From CAVTPU01 sp963736695 (GTDB lineage: Bacteria > Actinomycetota > Actinomycetes > Mycobacteriales > Micromonosporaceae): a stretch of DNA of 64,000 nucleotides. Below are positions 23,737-33,084 of the stretch, piece after piece. The stretch is from contig CAVTPU010000004.1 in the NCBI GenBank assembly GCA_963736695.1, forward strand, positions 1,860,001-1,924,000, read 5' to 3'. The notes beneath the pieces are model-generated. The model was not told where the DNA came from and did no database searches. It saw only the letters and a program-made list of their open reading frames with translations. The position numbers and the translations under genes are program-made. Position 1 is the stretch's first letter. Each line of letters opens with the position of its first letter.

Positions 23737-24945
23737 CGGCGGGTGAACTCCTTCATCTCGTCGACAGCGGGCACCGCCGCCGGGTCCAGTCCATGTGCGA
23801 TGGCGAGGTAGATCGAGGCGAAGTCCGCGACCGCCACTAACGACGCGAACCGCTCCAACGGTGAACCTCCCTCGGCCTGGATGGTGCCACACCGCACTCC
23901 CCGGCGAGCGGCGAGAGCCACCGCCGCGTCGGCCCGCCGCTCCTCGACGACCGATCGGCTCCCCGACCGGGGTCTCGTCATCGATGAGTCCACCGTCGCG
24001 GAGGATGAGCAGCCGCAGCCGGGTGTCCCCTTCGTCGTCGGCCGCGTCGCCGGGGTCGGCGAAGATGTCTCGGTCGGCCTCGACGAGGCCGCCATAGACG
24101 CCGTCGACCAGCCCGACCCGACCACGACCAGCCTCGCCCAGCGAGCCGGCGACGACCGGATAGCGGGCGTTGGCCGCGAGCATGTCCCCCACGCGTCGGG
24201 CCGCGACCGTCGCCAACGGCGACGACCCCCACACGACGGGGATCGAGTTGGCCAGGTCGAGGGCCAGGGCCTTCGCGGGGTTGACGAACGCTTCGGCGGC
24301 GGGGCGGCACCGTTCAGCGTCGGCGTCGAGCCGTGCGGCCGTCTCGGCCAGATCCGCCTCGACGATGCGAACCAGCCCCAACGCCCGCGCGGCGAGCAGC
24401 ACCGGAACGGATAGTGCCCACAGACTCGCACGGGCGGGGGCCCGCCTGGGAACCGGGACGAATGGCGCCCGGGCCCGCTCGGCGAGCGCCGCGAGCTGCG
24501 AGTCGGGTGGGCCGATCGCGACGAGGCGGGCTCCGCGCCGCGCGGCCGCCTCGGCTGCGGCGAGCGCCTCGGGGCTGCGACCGGACGCGGAGACCGCGAT
24601 CACCGCGTCGGCCGCACCCACCCATCCGGGGATGCCCGCGCTGCGGTGGCCCATCACCGGCACCGGGCACTGCGGCCCGGCGACAGTCTGGAGCAGATCA
24701 CCGGTCCGGGCGGCCGTGCCGACTCCGGCGACGACCACCGCTCGGGGACGGCCTTCGTCGGTGAGTAACCCGAGATTGGCCTCCGCCGCGAGCGAGGCGG
24801 ACTCGCGCACCTGAGCGCCGGCCGAAGCCAGCGCACGCAACATCTCGGCCGGACCGTCGGCGGCGAGCAGGTCCTGGTTGTCGAGGGTCGCCTCGTCGAC
24901 GAACCGGTGGCCGCGGGGGCGCGCGGCCGGGTCGGATCCCGGCAT
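23733..24945 (-). pseudogene. SIS-domain sugar-phosphate-binding protein, frameshifted as sequenced
   Basis: This is the SIS/phosphoglucose-isomerase-like protein found between manA and manB in actinobacteria (Rv3256c position). The N-terminal part ('FVDEATLDNQDLLAADGPAEMLRALASAGAQVRES') and SIS core ('VAGVGTAARTGDLL', 'AVSASGRSPEALAAAEAA') are in one frame up to about 'VGEPI'. The C-terminal part ('VEERRADAAVALAARRGV...SPLERFASLVAVADFASIYLAIAHGLDP') is in another. One extra base near 23951-23957 restores a protein of about 403 residues. Start ATG at 24945 overlaps the Trm112-like stop. Both flanks are well conserved, so sequencing error is likely. Enzyme activity is unproven. Confidence 0.85.
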
Positions 24946-25127
24946 CACAGTGACCGCGCCGGCGGGGTGGCCTCGTCGAGCAGCAACACCGGAATGCCGT
25001 CGACGACCTTGAATTTTCGTCCGCACTTCGTGCAGGTCAGACTGTCGCCTTGGGCGTCATAGGTTAGTGGCGCGTGGTGGGTGTCTGGACAGGCGAGGAT
25101 CTCCAGCAATTGCGGATCGAGCGGCAT
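24945..25127 (-). CDS. Trm112-like small zinc-ribbon protein
   Basis: A 60-residue Trm112/YcaR family protein: 'LDPQLLEILACPDTHHAPLTYD', then 'LTCTKCGRKFKVVDGIPVLLLDEA'. C13, C32 and C35 could bind zinc; the usual second Cys is replaced by Thr/His, so a His may be the fourth ligand. Trm112 relatives activate methyltransferases, but actinobacterial copies by manB have no established partner. Excellent RBS (GGAGGG before ATG). The stop overlaps the SIS start (TGATG). Confidence 0.9.
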   Translation of the reverse strand: MPLDPQLLEILACPDTHHAPLTYDAQGDSLTCTKCGRKFKVVDGIPVLLLDEATPPARSL

Positions 25128-25163
25128 GCTTCACCCTCCACGGTTCGGTGTGACCCATGAAGT

Positions 25164-26576
25164 TTACGGCGTGGCCTCGCGCACGACCGACAGGACCGCG
25201 TCGCGCAGTTGCGCCATCCGGGCCGGGGTCGGCCCCTCCACGTTGAGGCGCAGCAGGGGTTCGGTGTTCGAGGGCCGAACGTTGGCCCACGCCCCGTCGG
25301 CGAAGGTGAGGGTGAGCCCGTCGAGGTCGTCGGACTGGGCGTCGGGAAAGGCCTTCTCTACCTCGACGATCTTCTCTCGCGGGTCGCCCACGACGGTGTT
25401 GATCTCGCCGGAGGCGCTGTAGCGCTCATATTCGCGTGCGAGTTCGGCGAGCGGGCGGTCCTGCTCACCGAGCGCGGCGAGCACGTGCATCGCGGCGAGC
25501 ATGCCGGTGTCGGCACCCCAGAAGTCGGCGAAGTAGTAGTGCGCGGAGTGCTCACCGCCGAAGACCGCGCCGGTGCGGGCCATCTCCGCCTTGATGAACG
25601 AGTGTCCGACCCGGGTGCGCACCGGTCGACCACCCCGCTCGGTCACGATCTCCGGCACCGCGTGCGAGGTGATGAGGTTGTGAATGATGGTGCCACCGGG
25701 GTGTTTGAGGAGCTCGCGGGCGGCGACAAGCCCGGTGATGGCGCTGGGGGAGACTGGGTTGCCAGCGGCGTCGACGACGAAACACCGGTCGGCGTCGCCG
25801 TCGAAGGCGAGGCCGATGTCAGCGTGGTGCTCGCGCACGGCGGCCTGCAGGTCGCGCAGGTTCTCAGGCTCCAGCGGGTTGGCCTCGTGGTTGGGAAAGT
25901 CGCCGTCGAGCTCGAAATAGAGCGGAATGATCTCCAGCGGCAGTGGCGGCAGAATCTCGTCGCCCAAGACCGCCGGCACGGTGTGGCCGGCCATTCCGTT
26001 GCCGGCGTCGACGACGACCCGCAGCGGCCGGATCCCGGAAAGGTCGACCAGACTCCGCAGATAGGCCGCGTACGCCGGAAGCAGATCGCGGGCTTCGACG
26101 GAGCCGACCGCCGAGGCCGCAGCGTCATCCGGTGCTGTCCCGAAGTCCGCTTCCGCGTCGAGCAGTGCCTGGGCGCGCTCACGGATCTCGACGAGCCCGG
26201 TGTCCTGTCCGATCGGCTTCGCGCCGGCCCGACACATCTTGATGCCGTTGTAGCGGGCGGGATTGTGGCTCGCGGTGAAGACCGCGCCGGGCATGTTCAG
26301 CTGCCCGGAGGCGAAGTAGAGCAGGTCGGTCGAGGCGAGCCCGGCGTCGATGAGATTGACGCCGGCCAAGCGCACCCCGTCACCGAAGGCGGTGGTCAGC
26401 GTCGGCGACGACTCACGCATGTCGTGGGCGACGACGACGGTCTCGACCGGATCGCCGCTGGCGCGCAACATGTGCACGAAAGCCGCCCCGATCGCCCGGG
26501 CCACGCCCTCGTTGAGCTGATCGGGGACGGTGCCACGCACGTCGTACGCCTTGACAATTGCCGACAGGTCCGACAT
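25164..26576 (-). CDS. manB: Phosphomannomutase/phosphoglucomutase
   Basis: A 470-residue alpha-D-phosphohexomutase converting mannose-6-P to mannose-1-P. The phosphoserine is S103 in 'TASHNPARYNGIK', the metal loop is 'DGDADR' at 259-264, the sugar-binding loop is 'GGEHSAHYYF' at 339-348 and the phosphate-binding loop is 'RPSNTEPLLRLNVEG' near the end. The frame opens at 26612, but ATG 26576 has AAGGAG and begins at 'LSAIVKAYDVRG', the true N-terminus. First gene of the minus-strand cluster ending in manA; matches Rv3257c. Confidence 0.96.
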   Translation of the reverse strand: MSDLSAIVKAYDVRGTVPDQLNEGVARAIGAAFVHMLRASGDPVETVVVAHDMRESSPTLTTAFGDGVRLAGVNLIDAGLASTDLLYFASGQLNMPGAVFTASHNPARYNGIKMCRAGAKPIGQDTGLVEIRERAQALLDAEADFGTAPDDAAASAVGSVEARDLLPAYAAYLRSLVDLSGIRPLRVVVDAGNGMAGHTVPAVLGDEILPPLPLEIIPLYFELDGDFPNHEANPLEPENLRDLQAAVREHHADIGLAFDGDADRCFVVDAAGNPVSPSAITGLVAARELLKHPGGTIIHNLITSHAVPEIVTERGGRPVRTRVGHSFIKAEMARTGAVFGGEHSAHYYFADFWGADTGMLAAMHVLAALGEQDRPLAELAREYERYSASGEINTVVGDPREKIVEVEKAFPDAQSDDLDGLTLTFADGAWANVRPSNTEPLLRLNVEGPTPARMAQLRDAVLSVVREATP

Positions 26577-26667
26577 CGCCGCTCCTTGGTGGTGCTCGCT
26601 TCTCGTGTCCATCTCAGTGTGGATGACACGGCAAGCCTACCGAGGCGCAGGTGACGGGTGGTGGACC

Positions 26668-28110
26668 CTAGAGGTCGAGTCCGGTCAGAACCATCACCCT
26701 GGGCTCGGTGAAGTCGTCCATCGCGCTGCGCAGCCCCTCTCGACCGACGCCAGACCCCTTGACCCCGCCGTAGGGCATCTGGTCGGCCCGATAGCTCGGC
26801 ACATCCCCGATGACCACTCCGCCGACGCGCAGCGTCTGGTGGGCGCGAAACGCCGTTCGCAGATCGTGGGTGAACACACCCGCCTGCAACCCGTATCTCG
26901 AGTCGTTGACCATGGCGAAGGCCGCCTCATCAGAATCGGCCGAGGCCAGCACCAGCACCGGTCCGAATACCTCGTCGGCCCAGACCCGCGCCGACGGTGG
27001 CACCGAGCAGAGCACCGTCGGGGCGACGTGCGCGCCGTCCCGGGTGCCGCCAGCGCGCAGCTCGGCTCCGGCGGCGACGGCCTCGTCGACCCATTCGCGC
27101 ACCCGGACCGCCGCAGACTCATTGATCAACGGACCGACCTCGGTGCCCTCGTCGCTCGGATCACCGGTGCGCAGGGCCTCGACCTTCGCCGTGATCAAGT
27201 CGGCCATCCGCTCAAAGTGGCGGGCGTGCACGATCACCCGCTGCACCGCGATGCAACTCTGTCCGGCCTGATAGTTGGCGAACGTCGCGATGCGGCTCGC
27301 CGCCCAGTCGAGGTCGGTCGGGTCGGCCCAGTCGGAGCAGATCACCGCGGCAGCGTTGCCGCCGAGCTCGAGCGTGACGTGCTTGTCCGGCACTGCTGCC
27401 CGAATCTGGTGGCCCACCGGCCCCGAACCGGTGAACGACACGACCGGCAGTCGCGGATCGGCGACCAGCGCACCGGCCCGGTCATTGGGCACCGGCACCA
27501 CCGAAAAGGCGCCGACCGGCAGATCGGTCTCGGCGAGCAACTCCCCGAGCAACTGTGCAGACAGCGGGGTGGCGGGGGCGGGCTTGACGACGATCGGCGC
27601 GCCGACCGCGATCGCCGGAGCGACTTTGTGCGCGACGAGGTTGAGCGGGAAATTGAATGGCGTGATGCCCAACACTGGTCCGCGGGGAAAACGACGCACC
27701 ACGGCGATCCGGCCGACGGCGGCCGGATCGGTGTCGAGGCGCTGCAGTTCGCCGGAGAACCGGCGAGCCTCCTCCGCGGCCCACCGAAAAGTGGAGACCG
27801 CCCGACGCACCTCGGCCACCGCCCAACGGATCGGCTTGCCGCTCTCGGCAGTGATAAGCGCGGACGCCTCGGCCTCGCGCTCGGACAGCCGGCGACTGAC
27901 GTGATCGAGAGCCGCGGCCCGCAGGTGCGCGGAGGTGGCTGCGAACTCGATCGTGGCGGCCTCCGCAGCCGCGACCGCCTGCTCGACCTGCGCGGGTGTG
28001 GCGAAGCTTGTGCGCCCAGCGGGGACGGCGGCGCTCGGGTGCTGCACCACCAGGGACTCGTCGCTGGTGGCCGGCTGCCCGGCGACGAAGAATGCGAAGG
28101 TCGGCTCCAT
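26668..28110 (-). CDS. NAD(P)-dependent aldehyde dehydrogenase (possibly succinate-semialdehyde)
   Basis: A 480-residue ALDH superfamily enzyme. It contains 'PFNFP' (151-155), the nucleotide-binding loop 'FTGSGPVG', the general base E248 in 'LELGGN' and the catalytic C286 in 'QAGQSCIAVQR'. It diverges from the aminobutyraldehyde dehydrogenase-gabT pair, so oxidation of succinate semialdehyde from GABA is a reasonable role, though the sequence alone does not fix the substrate; lactaldehyde- or glyceraldehyde-type activity remains possible. Ends 91 bases before manB. Confidence 0.88.
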   Translation of the reverse strand: MEPTFAFFVAGQPATSDESLVVQHPSAAVPAGRTSFATPAQVEQAVAAAEAATIEFAATSAHLRAAALDHVSRRLSEREAEASALITAESGKPIRWAVAEVRRAVSTFRWAAEEARRFSGELQRLDTDPAAVGRIAVVRRFPRGPVLGITPFNFPLNLVAHKVAPAIAVGAPIVVKPAPATPLSAQLLGELLAETDLPVGAFSVVPVPNDRAGALVADPRLPVVSFTGSGPVGHQIRAAVPDKHVTLELGGNAAAVICSDWADPTDLDWAASRIATFANYQAGQSCIAVQRVIVHARHFERMADLITAKVEALRTGDPSDEGTEVGPLINESAAVRVREWVDEAVAAGAELRAGGTRDGAHVAPTVLCSVPPSARVWADEVFGPVLVLASADSDEAAFAMVNDSRYGLQAGVFTHDLRTAFRAHQTLRVGGVVIGDVPSYRADQMPYGGVKGSGVGREGLRSAMDDFTEPRVMVLTGLDL

Positions 28111-28271
28111 GCCCGCAGCCTAACTGTTGATGGCTGGCGAACGAAGGGACCGTTGACACGGAAACAGTGGCACGAAGGGTTGCCTGCGACGGAATCAGTC
28201 GTCAAGATGGCACACGGATGTGGCTTCGGTTCACACCCATGGAGCCACCACCGCCGACTCCGGGAGACGAC

Positions 28272-29721
28272 ATGACCGGCCACGAGAGCACTAAACGGAC
28301 ACTGCGCAACTTCGTCGGGGGCGCGCACGTCGAACCGGTGGCTGGCGGCCACGCCGACCTCATCGACCCGAGCACCGGAGAGGTCTTCGCCGCAGCGCCC
28401 GTTTCTGACGCGACCGACGTCGACGCGGCGTTCACCGTGGCGGCACGGGCGTTCGAGACGTGGCGCGACAGCACCCCAGCGGAGCGGCAGCGGGCACTGC
28501 TCTCGATCGCCGACGCGATCGAGTCCCGCGCCGACGAGCTCATCGACGCCGAGGTGCGCAACACCGGCAAGCCTCGGGGATTGACCGCCAGCGAAGAGAT
28601 TCCGCCGATGGTCGACCAGATCCGGTTCTTCGCCGGCGCGGCCCGGCTGCTCGAGGGACGTCTCCGCCGGCGAATATCTGCGTGGGCACACCTCCTATGT
28701 GCGGCGGGAGCCGATCGGGGTCTGCGCGCAGGTCACCCCATGGAACTATCCGATGATGATGGCGGTGTGGAAGTTCGCCCCCGCGATCGCGGCCGGCAAC
28801 ACCGTCGTGCTCAAACCGTCGGACACCACACCGGTGACAACCCTGCTGCTCGCCGAGATCGCCGCCGAGTTCCTGCCGCCCGGCGTGCTCAACGTGGTCT
28901 GCGGCGACCGTGACACCGGCCGGGCCCTCGTGTCCCACCCGACCCCGCAACTGGTCTCCATCACCGGATCGACCCGCGCCGGCGCGCAGGTGGCCGCCGC
29001 GGCGGCCACGAACCTCACTCGAGCCCACCTCGAGCTCGGCGGCAAAGCCCCGGTGGTCGTCTTTGACGACGCCGACATCGCCGCAGCCGCCGAGGCGATC
29101 GCGGTCGCCGGCTATTTCAATGCCGGCCAGGACTGCACCGCGGCCACGCGTGTCCTCGTCGCACGTGGCGTCCATGACGAATTCGTCGCCGCGCTCGCCG
29201 AGCAGGCGCGAGCCACGAAGACCGGCCTTCCCTCCGACGAGGACGTCCTTTATGGACCTCTCAACAACGCCGGCCAGCTCGACCGGGTCAGCGGACTCGT
29301 GCAGCGCCTGCCCGACCACGCGATCGTCCACACGGGAGGTGCGCGGGTCGGCGATCGCGGCTATTTCTTCGCTCCCACGGTCGTCGCCGGGCTGCGACAG
29401 AACGACGAGGTGATCCAGGACGAGATCTTCGGACCTGTCATCACCGTGCAGCCCTTTGACGACGAGGACGAAGCCATCAGACTGGCCAACGACGTCCAAT
29501 ACGGACTCGCCTCGTCGGTCTGGACCCGCGACCACGGCCGGGCGATGCGAACCTCCCGACGACTCGACTTCGGCTGCGTCTGGATCAACACCCACATTCC
29601 ACTCGTCGCCGAGATGCCACACGGCGGATTCAAGCGCTCCGGCTATGGCAAAGACCTCTCCATGTACGGCCTAGAGGACTACACCCGCATCAAGCACGTC
29701 ATGCACAACATCGAGGGATGA
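28272..29721 (+). pseudogene. Gamma-aminobutyraldehyde dehydrogenase-like ALDH, frameshifted as sequenced
   Basis: An ALDH resembling 4-aminobutyraldehyde (PatD/PuuC-like) enzymes. The N-terminal 128 residues ('RNFVGGAHVEPVAGG...IDPSTGEVFAAAPVSDATDV') are in one frame. From 'VSAGEYLRGHTSYVRREPIGVCAQVTPWNYPMMMAVWK' on, the frame is shifted by one. Removing one G from the GGG run at 28655-28657 gives '...LLEDVSAGEYL...' and a full 482-residue enzyme with 'LELGGKAP' and 'NAGQDCTAATR'. The stop overlaps the gabT start (ATGA). An indel in a homopolymer suggests base-calling error, but a true mutation cannot be excluded. Confidence 0.88.
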
Positions 29722-31103
29722 CGATGAGCACACCCGAAGCGCACGGCACCCCTGACACACCCGTGACGCCCACGGCTCCGACGCTGGCCGAGGCGACGTC
29801 GAGCAAATCAGCGCGCCTGCAGCAGCGCCGGATCGCCGCCGTGGCGCGGGGCGTCACGAGCCTGCTCCCGTCATATGTCGACCACGGCGTCGGCGCCACA
29901 CTCACCGATGTGGACGGTCGCGAGTGGATTGATTTCGGATCCGGGATCGCCGTCACCAATATCGGGCACGGGGTGCCCAGGGTGGTTCGGGCAGTCAGCG
30001 AACAGGTGAGCCGCTTCACCCACACATGCTTCATGATCGCTCCGTACGAGTCGTATGTCGACGTTTGCGAACAGCTCAACGCGCTGACGCCCGGATCGCA
30101 CGAGAAAAGGTCGGCGCTGTTCAACTCCGGCGCCGAGGCGGTGGAGAACGCCGTGAAGATCGCCCGTCACTTCACCGGGCGCTCGGCGGTCGTCGTCTTC
30201 GACCACGCCTATCACGGACGCACCAACCTCACGATGGCGCTGACCGCGAAGAACATGCCATACAAGCACCGGTTCGGTCCGTTCGCCGGCGAGATCTATC
30301 GCGTGCCCGCGTCATATCCGGCACGCGACGGACTCACCGGCACGGACGCCGCCGCCCGCGCACTCGACCTGATCGACAAGCAGGTCGGCGCCGATAACGT
30401 CGCGGCGATTCTCATCGAGCCGATCCAGGGCGAGGGCGGCTTCATCGCGCCCGCGCCCGGCTTCCTGCCGGCGCTCGCCCAATGGGCAACCGACCACGGC
30501 GCCCTCTTCATCGCAGACGAGATCCAGACCGGATTCTGTCGCACCGGCGCCTGGTTCGCGTGTGAGCACGAATCGGTTACACCGGACCTCATCACCACCG
30601 CTAAGGGAATCGCCGGAGGTCTGCCGCTCGCCGCCGTGACCGGGCGGGCCGAGGTGATGGACGCCGTGCACGCGGGTGGGCTCGGCGGCACCTATGGCGG
30701 CAATCCCGTCGCCTGCGCGGCGGCCCTGGCAACCATCGAGACGATGCGCGAGCTCGACCTCAACGCGGCGGCGCGGCGCATCGAGGCGATCATGCTGCCG
30801 CACCTGGCTAGCCTGGCCGAGCGATATCCGATCATCGGCGATGTCCGGGGTCGGGGAGCCATGTTGGCGGTGGAACTGGTCGATCCGCATGCGACGCGGC
30901 TCGGTTCGCCGATCCCCGCACCCAACCCGGCCGCCGCCCAAGCGGTCGCGAAGGCCTGCCACGCTGCCGGCCTGCTCGTGCTCACCTGCGGAACAGATGG
31001 CAATGTGCTGCGTTTCCTGCCGCCACTGGTGATCGACGAGGAGACCCTGCGGCGTGGACTTGCGATCCTCACCGCCGCGTTCGCCGCTTCCGCTCCCGCC
31101 TGA
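29718..31103 (+). CDS. gabT: 4-aminobutyrate aminotransferase
   Basis: A 461-residue class III PLP aminotransferase turning GABA plus 2-oxoglutarate into succinate semialdehyde plus glutamate. Landmarks: 'FNSGAEAVENAVKIAR' (PLP phosphate site), 'YHGRTN', 'EPIQGEGGFIAPA', D267 in 'IADEIQTGF' and the Schiff-base lysine K296 in 'TTAKGIAGGLP'. The start overlaps the preceding ALDH stop, so the two are coupled. The N-terminal 30 residues are Pro/Thr-rich. It overlaps the broken minus-strand DUF3592-like gene by 35 bases at its 3' end. Confidence 0.95.
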   Translation: MTMSTPEAHGTPDTPVTPTAPTLAEATSSKSARLQQRRIAAVARGVTSLLPSYVDHGVGATLTDVDGREWIDFGSGIAVTNIGHGVPRVVRAVSEQVSRFTHTCFMIAPYESYVDVCEQLNALTPGSHEKRSALFNSGAEAVENAVKIARHFTGRSAVVVFDHAYHGRTNLTMALTAKNMPYKHRFGPFAGEIYRVPASYPARDGLTGTDAAARALDLIDKQVGADNVAAILIEPIQGEGGFIAPAPGFLPALAQWATDHGALFIADEIQTGFCRTGAWFACEHESVTPDLITTAKGIAGGLPLAAVTGRAEVMDAVHAGGLGGTYGGNPVACAAALATIETMRELDLNAAARRIEAIMLPHLASLAERYPIIGDVRGRGAMLAVELVDPHATRLGSPIPAPNPAAAQAVAKACHAAGLLVLTCGTDGNVLRFLPPLVIDEETLRRGLAILTAAFAASAPA

Positions 31104-31709
31104 TCCGCCCACTGCGGATATCGTCGAGCCGACCAGCGCCTCGGCGACCCACGCCAGCCGGAGCGGTGTCGATCATGTCCCAGGAGGCACGAACGACAAG
31201 TCCGCCGATCGCCAACACGATCGGACTCGCGATCCCCAGCGCCCAGGCGGTCGCCGAAGTCTGGGCGCTGCCGCGCGTCCTGCACCACATCCGGATCACC
31301 GTCCACATAGCGGACCCACATCGCGGCACCGACTACCGGGCTGGGATCGACGCGAAAGTCATGCAGATCCGTCTCGACGCCGCCCGTCCGACGTGATGAA
31401 GGCGACACGAAGATAGGTGCCGTATCCACGTCTGACATCGGTGATCGACGCCATCGCGACGACGCCATGATCTCTCAGCGCGACGGCGTCGGCATAGCGG
31501 AAGGCGCCAGCGATCCCACAGCCCATGGCGGCGATCACCGTCATGACACCGGCCGCGATGACGGAGGCGCGGGTGATCTGTGGCGGCCACACCGGCCGTC
31601 CTCCCGAGGCCGCTTCGCCATGGGCTCGTCGCCATGCCCCGCACGATACAACCCGACAACAAAGACACGTACGCCTCTCACGTGCCACAGTGGACAGCAA
31701 GAGCCACAC
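31069..31709 (-). pseudogene. Broken DUF3592-like membrane protein gene
   Basis: Three consecutive pieces in three frames make a plausible DUF3592-type protein. First, a TM segment then 'YADAVALRDHGVVAMASITDVRRGYGTYLRVAFITSDG' (frame ending near 31359). Second, 'VETDLHDFRVDPSPVVGAAMWVRYVDGDPDVVQDAR' (about 31275-31385). Third, 'TAWALGIASPIVLAIGGLVVRASWDM', a second TM segment, ending at 31069. Two indels are needed, near 31380-31390 and 31260-31280. The start is uncertain (a GTG near 31592 is possible). Family assignment is from the fold pattern only. It may be a decayed gene or an error-prone stretch. Confidence 0.5.
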
Positions 31710-31718
31710 GGAGGCGGG

Positions 31719-32921
31719 CTATTGCTCGCGCATGCCCCACGGCGAGCCGTAGCCGGTGAGCAGGTCCAGAAACGCGACCGGGTCGAAGGACTCGGGGCCG
31801 CGCACGCCGGTGCCCGACCAGACCCCGGTGGCGAGCAACTCGAGTGCCACGACGGGGTTGATCGCGGTCTGCCAGACGACGGCCTGCGACCCGTATTCGC
31901 GCATCGACCACTCGTTGTCGACCACGTGATAGAGATAGACCTCGCGAGCCGCGCCGTCGAGGCCCGTGCCGCGCACCCAGGTGCCGGCGCAGGTCTTGCC
32001 GCGCATCCGGTCTCCGAGGCCCGCCGGGTCGGGCAAGCAGGCGGCGACGACGTCGCGCGGCGCAACCTCGACGGAGCCCACCCGCACTCGGTCGGTGCGG
32101 TCGAGTCCGAGCTTGTGCAGGGTCTTGAGCACCTCGATGAATTCGTCCCCGAGGCCGTATTTGAAGGTGACCCGCCTCGCGGAGACCCAACGAGGAATGA
32201 GCAACACCTCTTCGTGCTCGACGTTGACGCACTCCACCGGCCCGATGCCCTCGGGAAAGTCGAAGACCTCCGGCTCGGAGAAGGGCGGGGTGGTGAACCA
32301 GCCGCGCTTGTCCTCCCAGATCACCGGCGGGTTGAGGCACTCCTCGATGGTGGTCCAGATCGAGAACGACGGGGCGAAGTCATAGCCGTCGACGGTCAGG
32401 TTTGCCCCGTCACGCACTCCGATCTCGTCGATCGTGGAGAAGAGGTGGTCGGCGGCATAGCGGGCGAAGATGTCGGACAGCCCTGGTTCCACGCCGATGC
32501 CGACGAGGGCGAGCCGGCCGTTGGCCGACCACTGCTCGTCTGCGGCGAACTGCTCGTCGCCGAGCTTGACCCCGCACTCCTCGTGCGGCCGTTCCGGATG
32601 CGGGCGGGACAGCGACATCGCCATGTCGAGATAGTCGGCGCCGGCCGCGAGCGTGCCGTTGAAGATCGGCATGACGAAACGTGGATCGACGGCATTGAGC
32701 ACGTGGGTGATCGCGTGGGTGCGACACAGTTCGGCCACGGCGTCGGCCGACGAGGCGTCGACCTTGGCCGCGACAAAACGGTCGTCTGTGGCGTGCACCG
32801 CCCGTTCGGCGCGAGTGAGGTCATAGTCGGCGACGACGCACAGACGGAAGAAGTCGCGCCGTGCCGCGATGGCGACCGCTGCGGAGCCCACGCCACCAGC
32901 GCCGAGAATGAGGATTCGCAT
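31719..32921 (-). CDS. Saccharopine/carboxynorspermidine dehydrogenase-family protein
   Basis: A 400-residue Lys1-type enzyme with an N-terminal Rossmann fold ('ILILGAGGVGSAAVAIAAR', 'VADYDLTRAERAV'). The C-terminal part, 'FDFPEGIGPVECVNVEHEEVLLIPRW...FKYGLGDEFIEVLKTLHKLGL' and 'GTWVRG...YLYHVVDNEWSMREYGSQAVVWQTAINP', lines up with bacterial carboxy(nor)spermidine dehydrogenases as I recall them. Family members reduce or oxidise imines joining amino acids or diamines. With polyamine and GABA genes around it, a role in polyamine or lysine metabolism is likely; the exact reaction is not determined. ATG at 32921 chosen over longer frames; divergent from the Lrp gene. Confidence 0.85.
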   Translation of the reverse strand: MRILILGAGGVGSAAVAIAARRDFFRLCVVADYDLTRAERAVHATDDRFVAAKVDASSADAVAELCRTHAITHVLNAVDPRFVMPIFNGTLAAGADYLDMAMSLSRPHPERPHEECGVKLGDEQFAADEQWSANGRLALVGIGVEPGLSDIFARYAADHLFSTIDEIGVRDGANLTVDGYDFAPSFSIWTTIEECLNPPVIWEDKRGWFTTPPFSEPEVFDFPEGIGPVECVNVEHEEVLLIPRWVSARRVTFKYGLGDEFIEVLKTLHKLGLDRTDRVRVGSVEVAPRDVVAACLPDPAGLGDRMRGKTCAGTWVRGTGLDGAAREVYLYHVVDNEWSMREYGSQAVVWQTAINPVVALELLATGVWSGTGVRGPESFDPVAFLDLLTGYGSPWGMREQ

Positions 32922-33037
32922 TGCGGTTCGCCCTTCTCCCAGGCCGGCCACACGCCCGACCACCCGCCACGGTAGCCGCGCCACCTCAGATGTCAACAGC
33001 TCAGGTGTGCGGATTCCTGGGTTTTGCCGCCATGATT

Positions 33038-33084
33038 CAACGGATTCTGTTGCCAACGGCGGCACTTTGAGCCACTATCCATAC
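33038..33084 (+). promoter_or_regulatory. Leaderless promoter and candidate Lrp box for the polyamine operon
   Basis: A -35 TTGCCA (33050-33055), 17-base spacer and -10 CACTAT (33073-33078) place the expected transcript start at about the G of the GTG at 33085, so the Lrp mRNA may be leaderless; no RBS is visible before that GTG. The inverted repeat CAAC-N7-GTTG (33038-33052) overlaps the -35, as expected for autoregulation. Confidence 0.5.

Noticed and set aside
22819..25026. A single 735-residue SIS-CDF fusion protein
   Set aside because: The fusion exists only because of the shift near 23955; its middle section is nonsense. The corrected SIS frame has a proper stop overlapping a CDF ATG.
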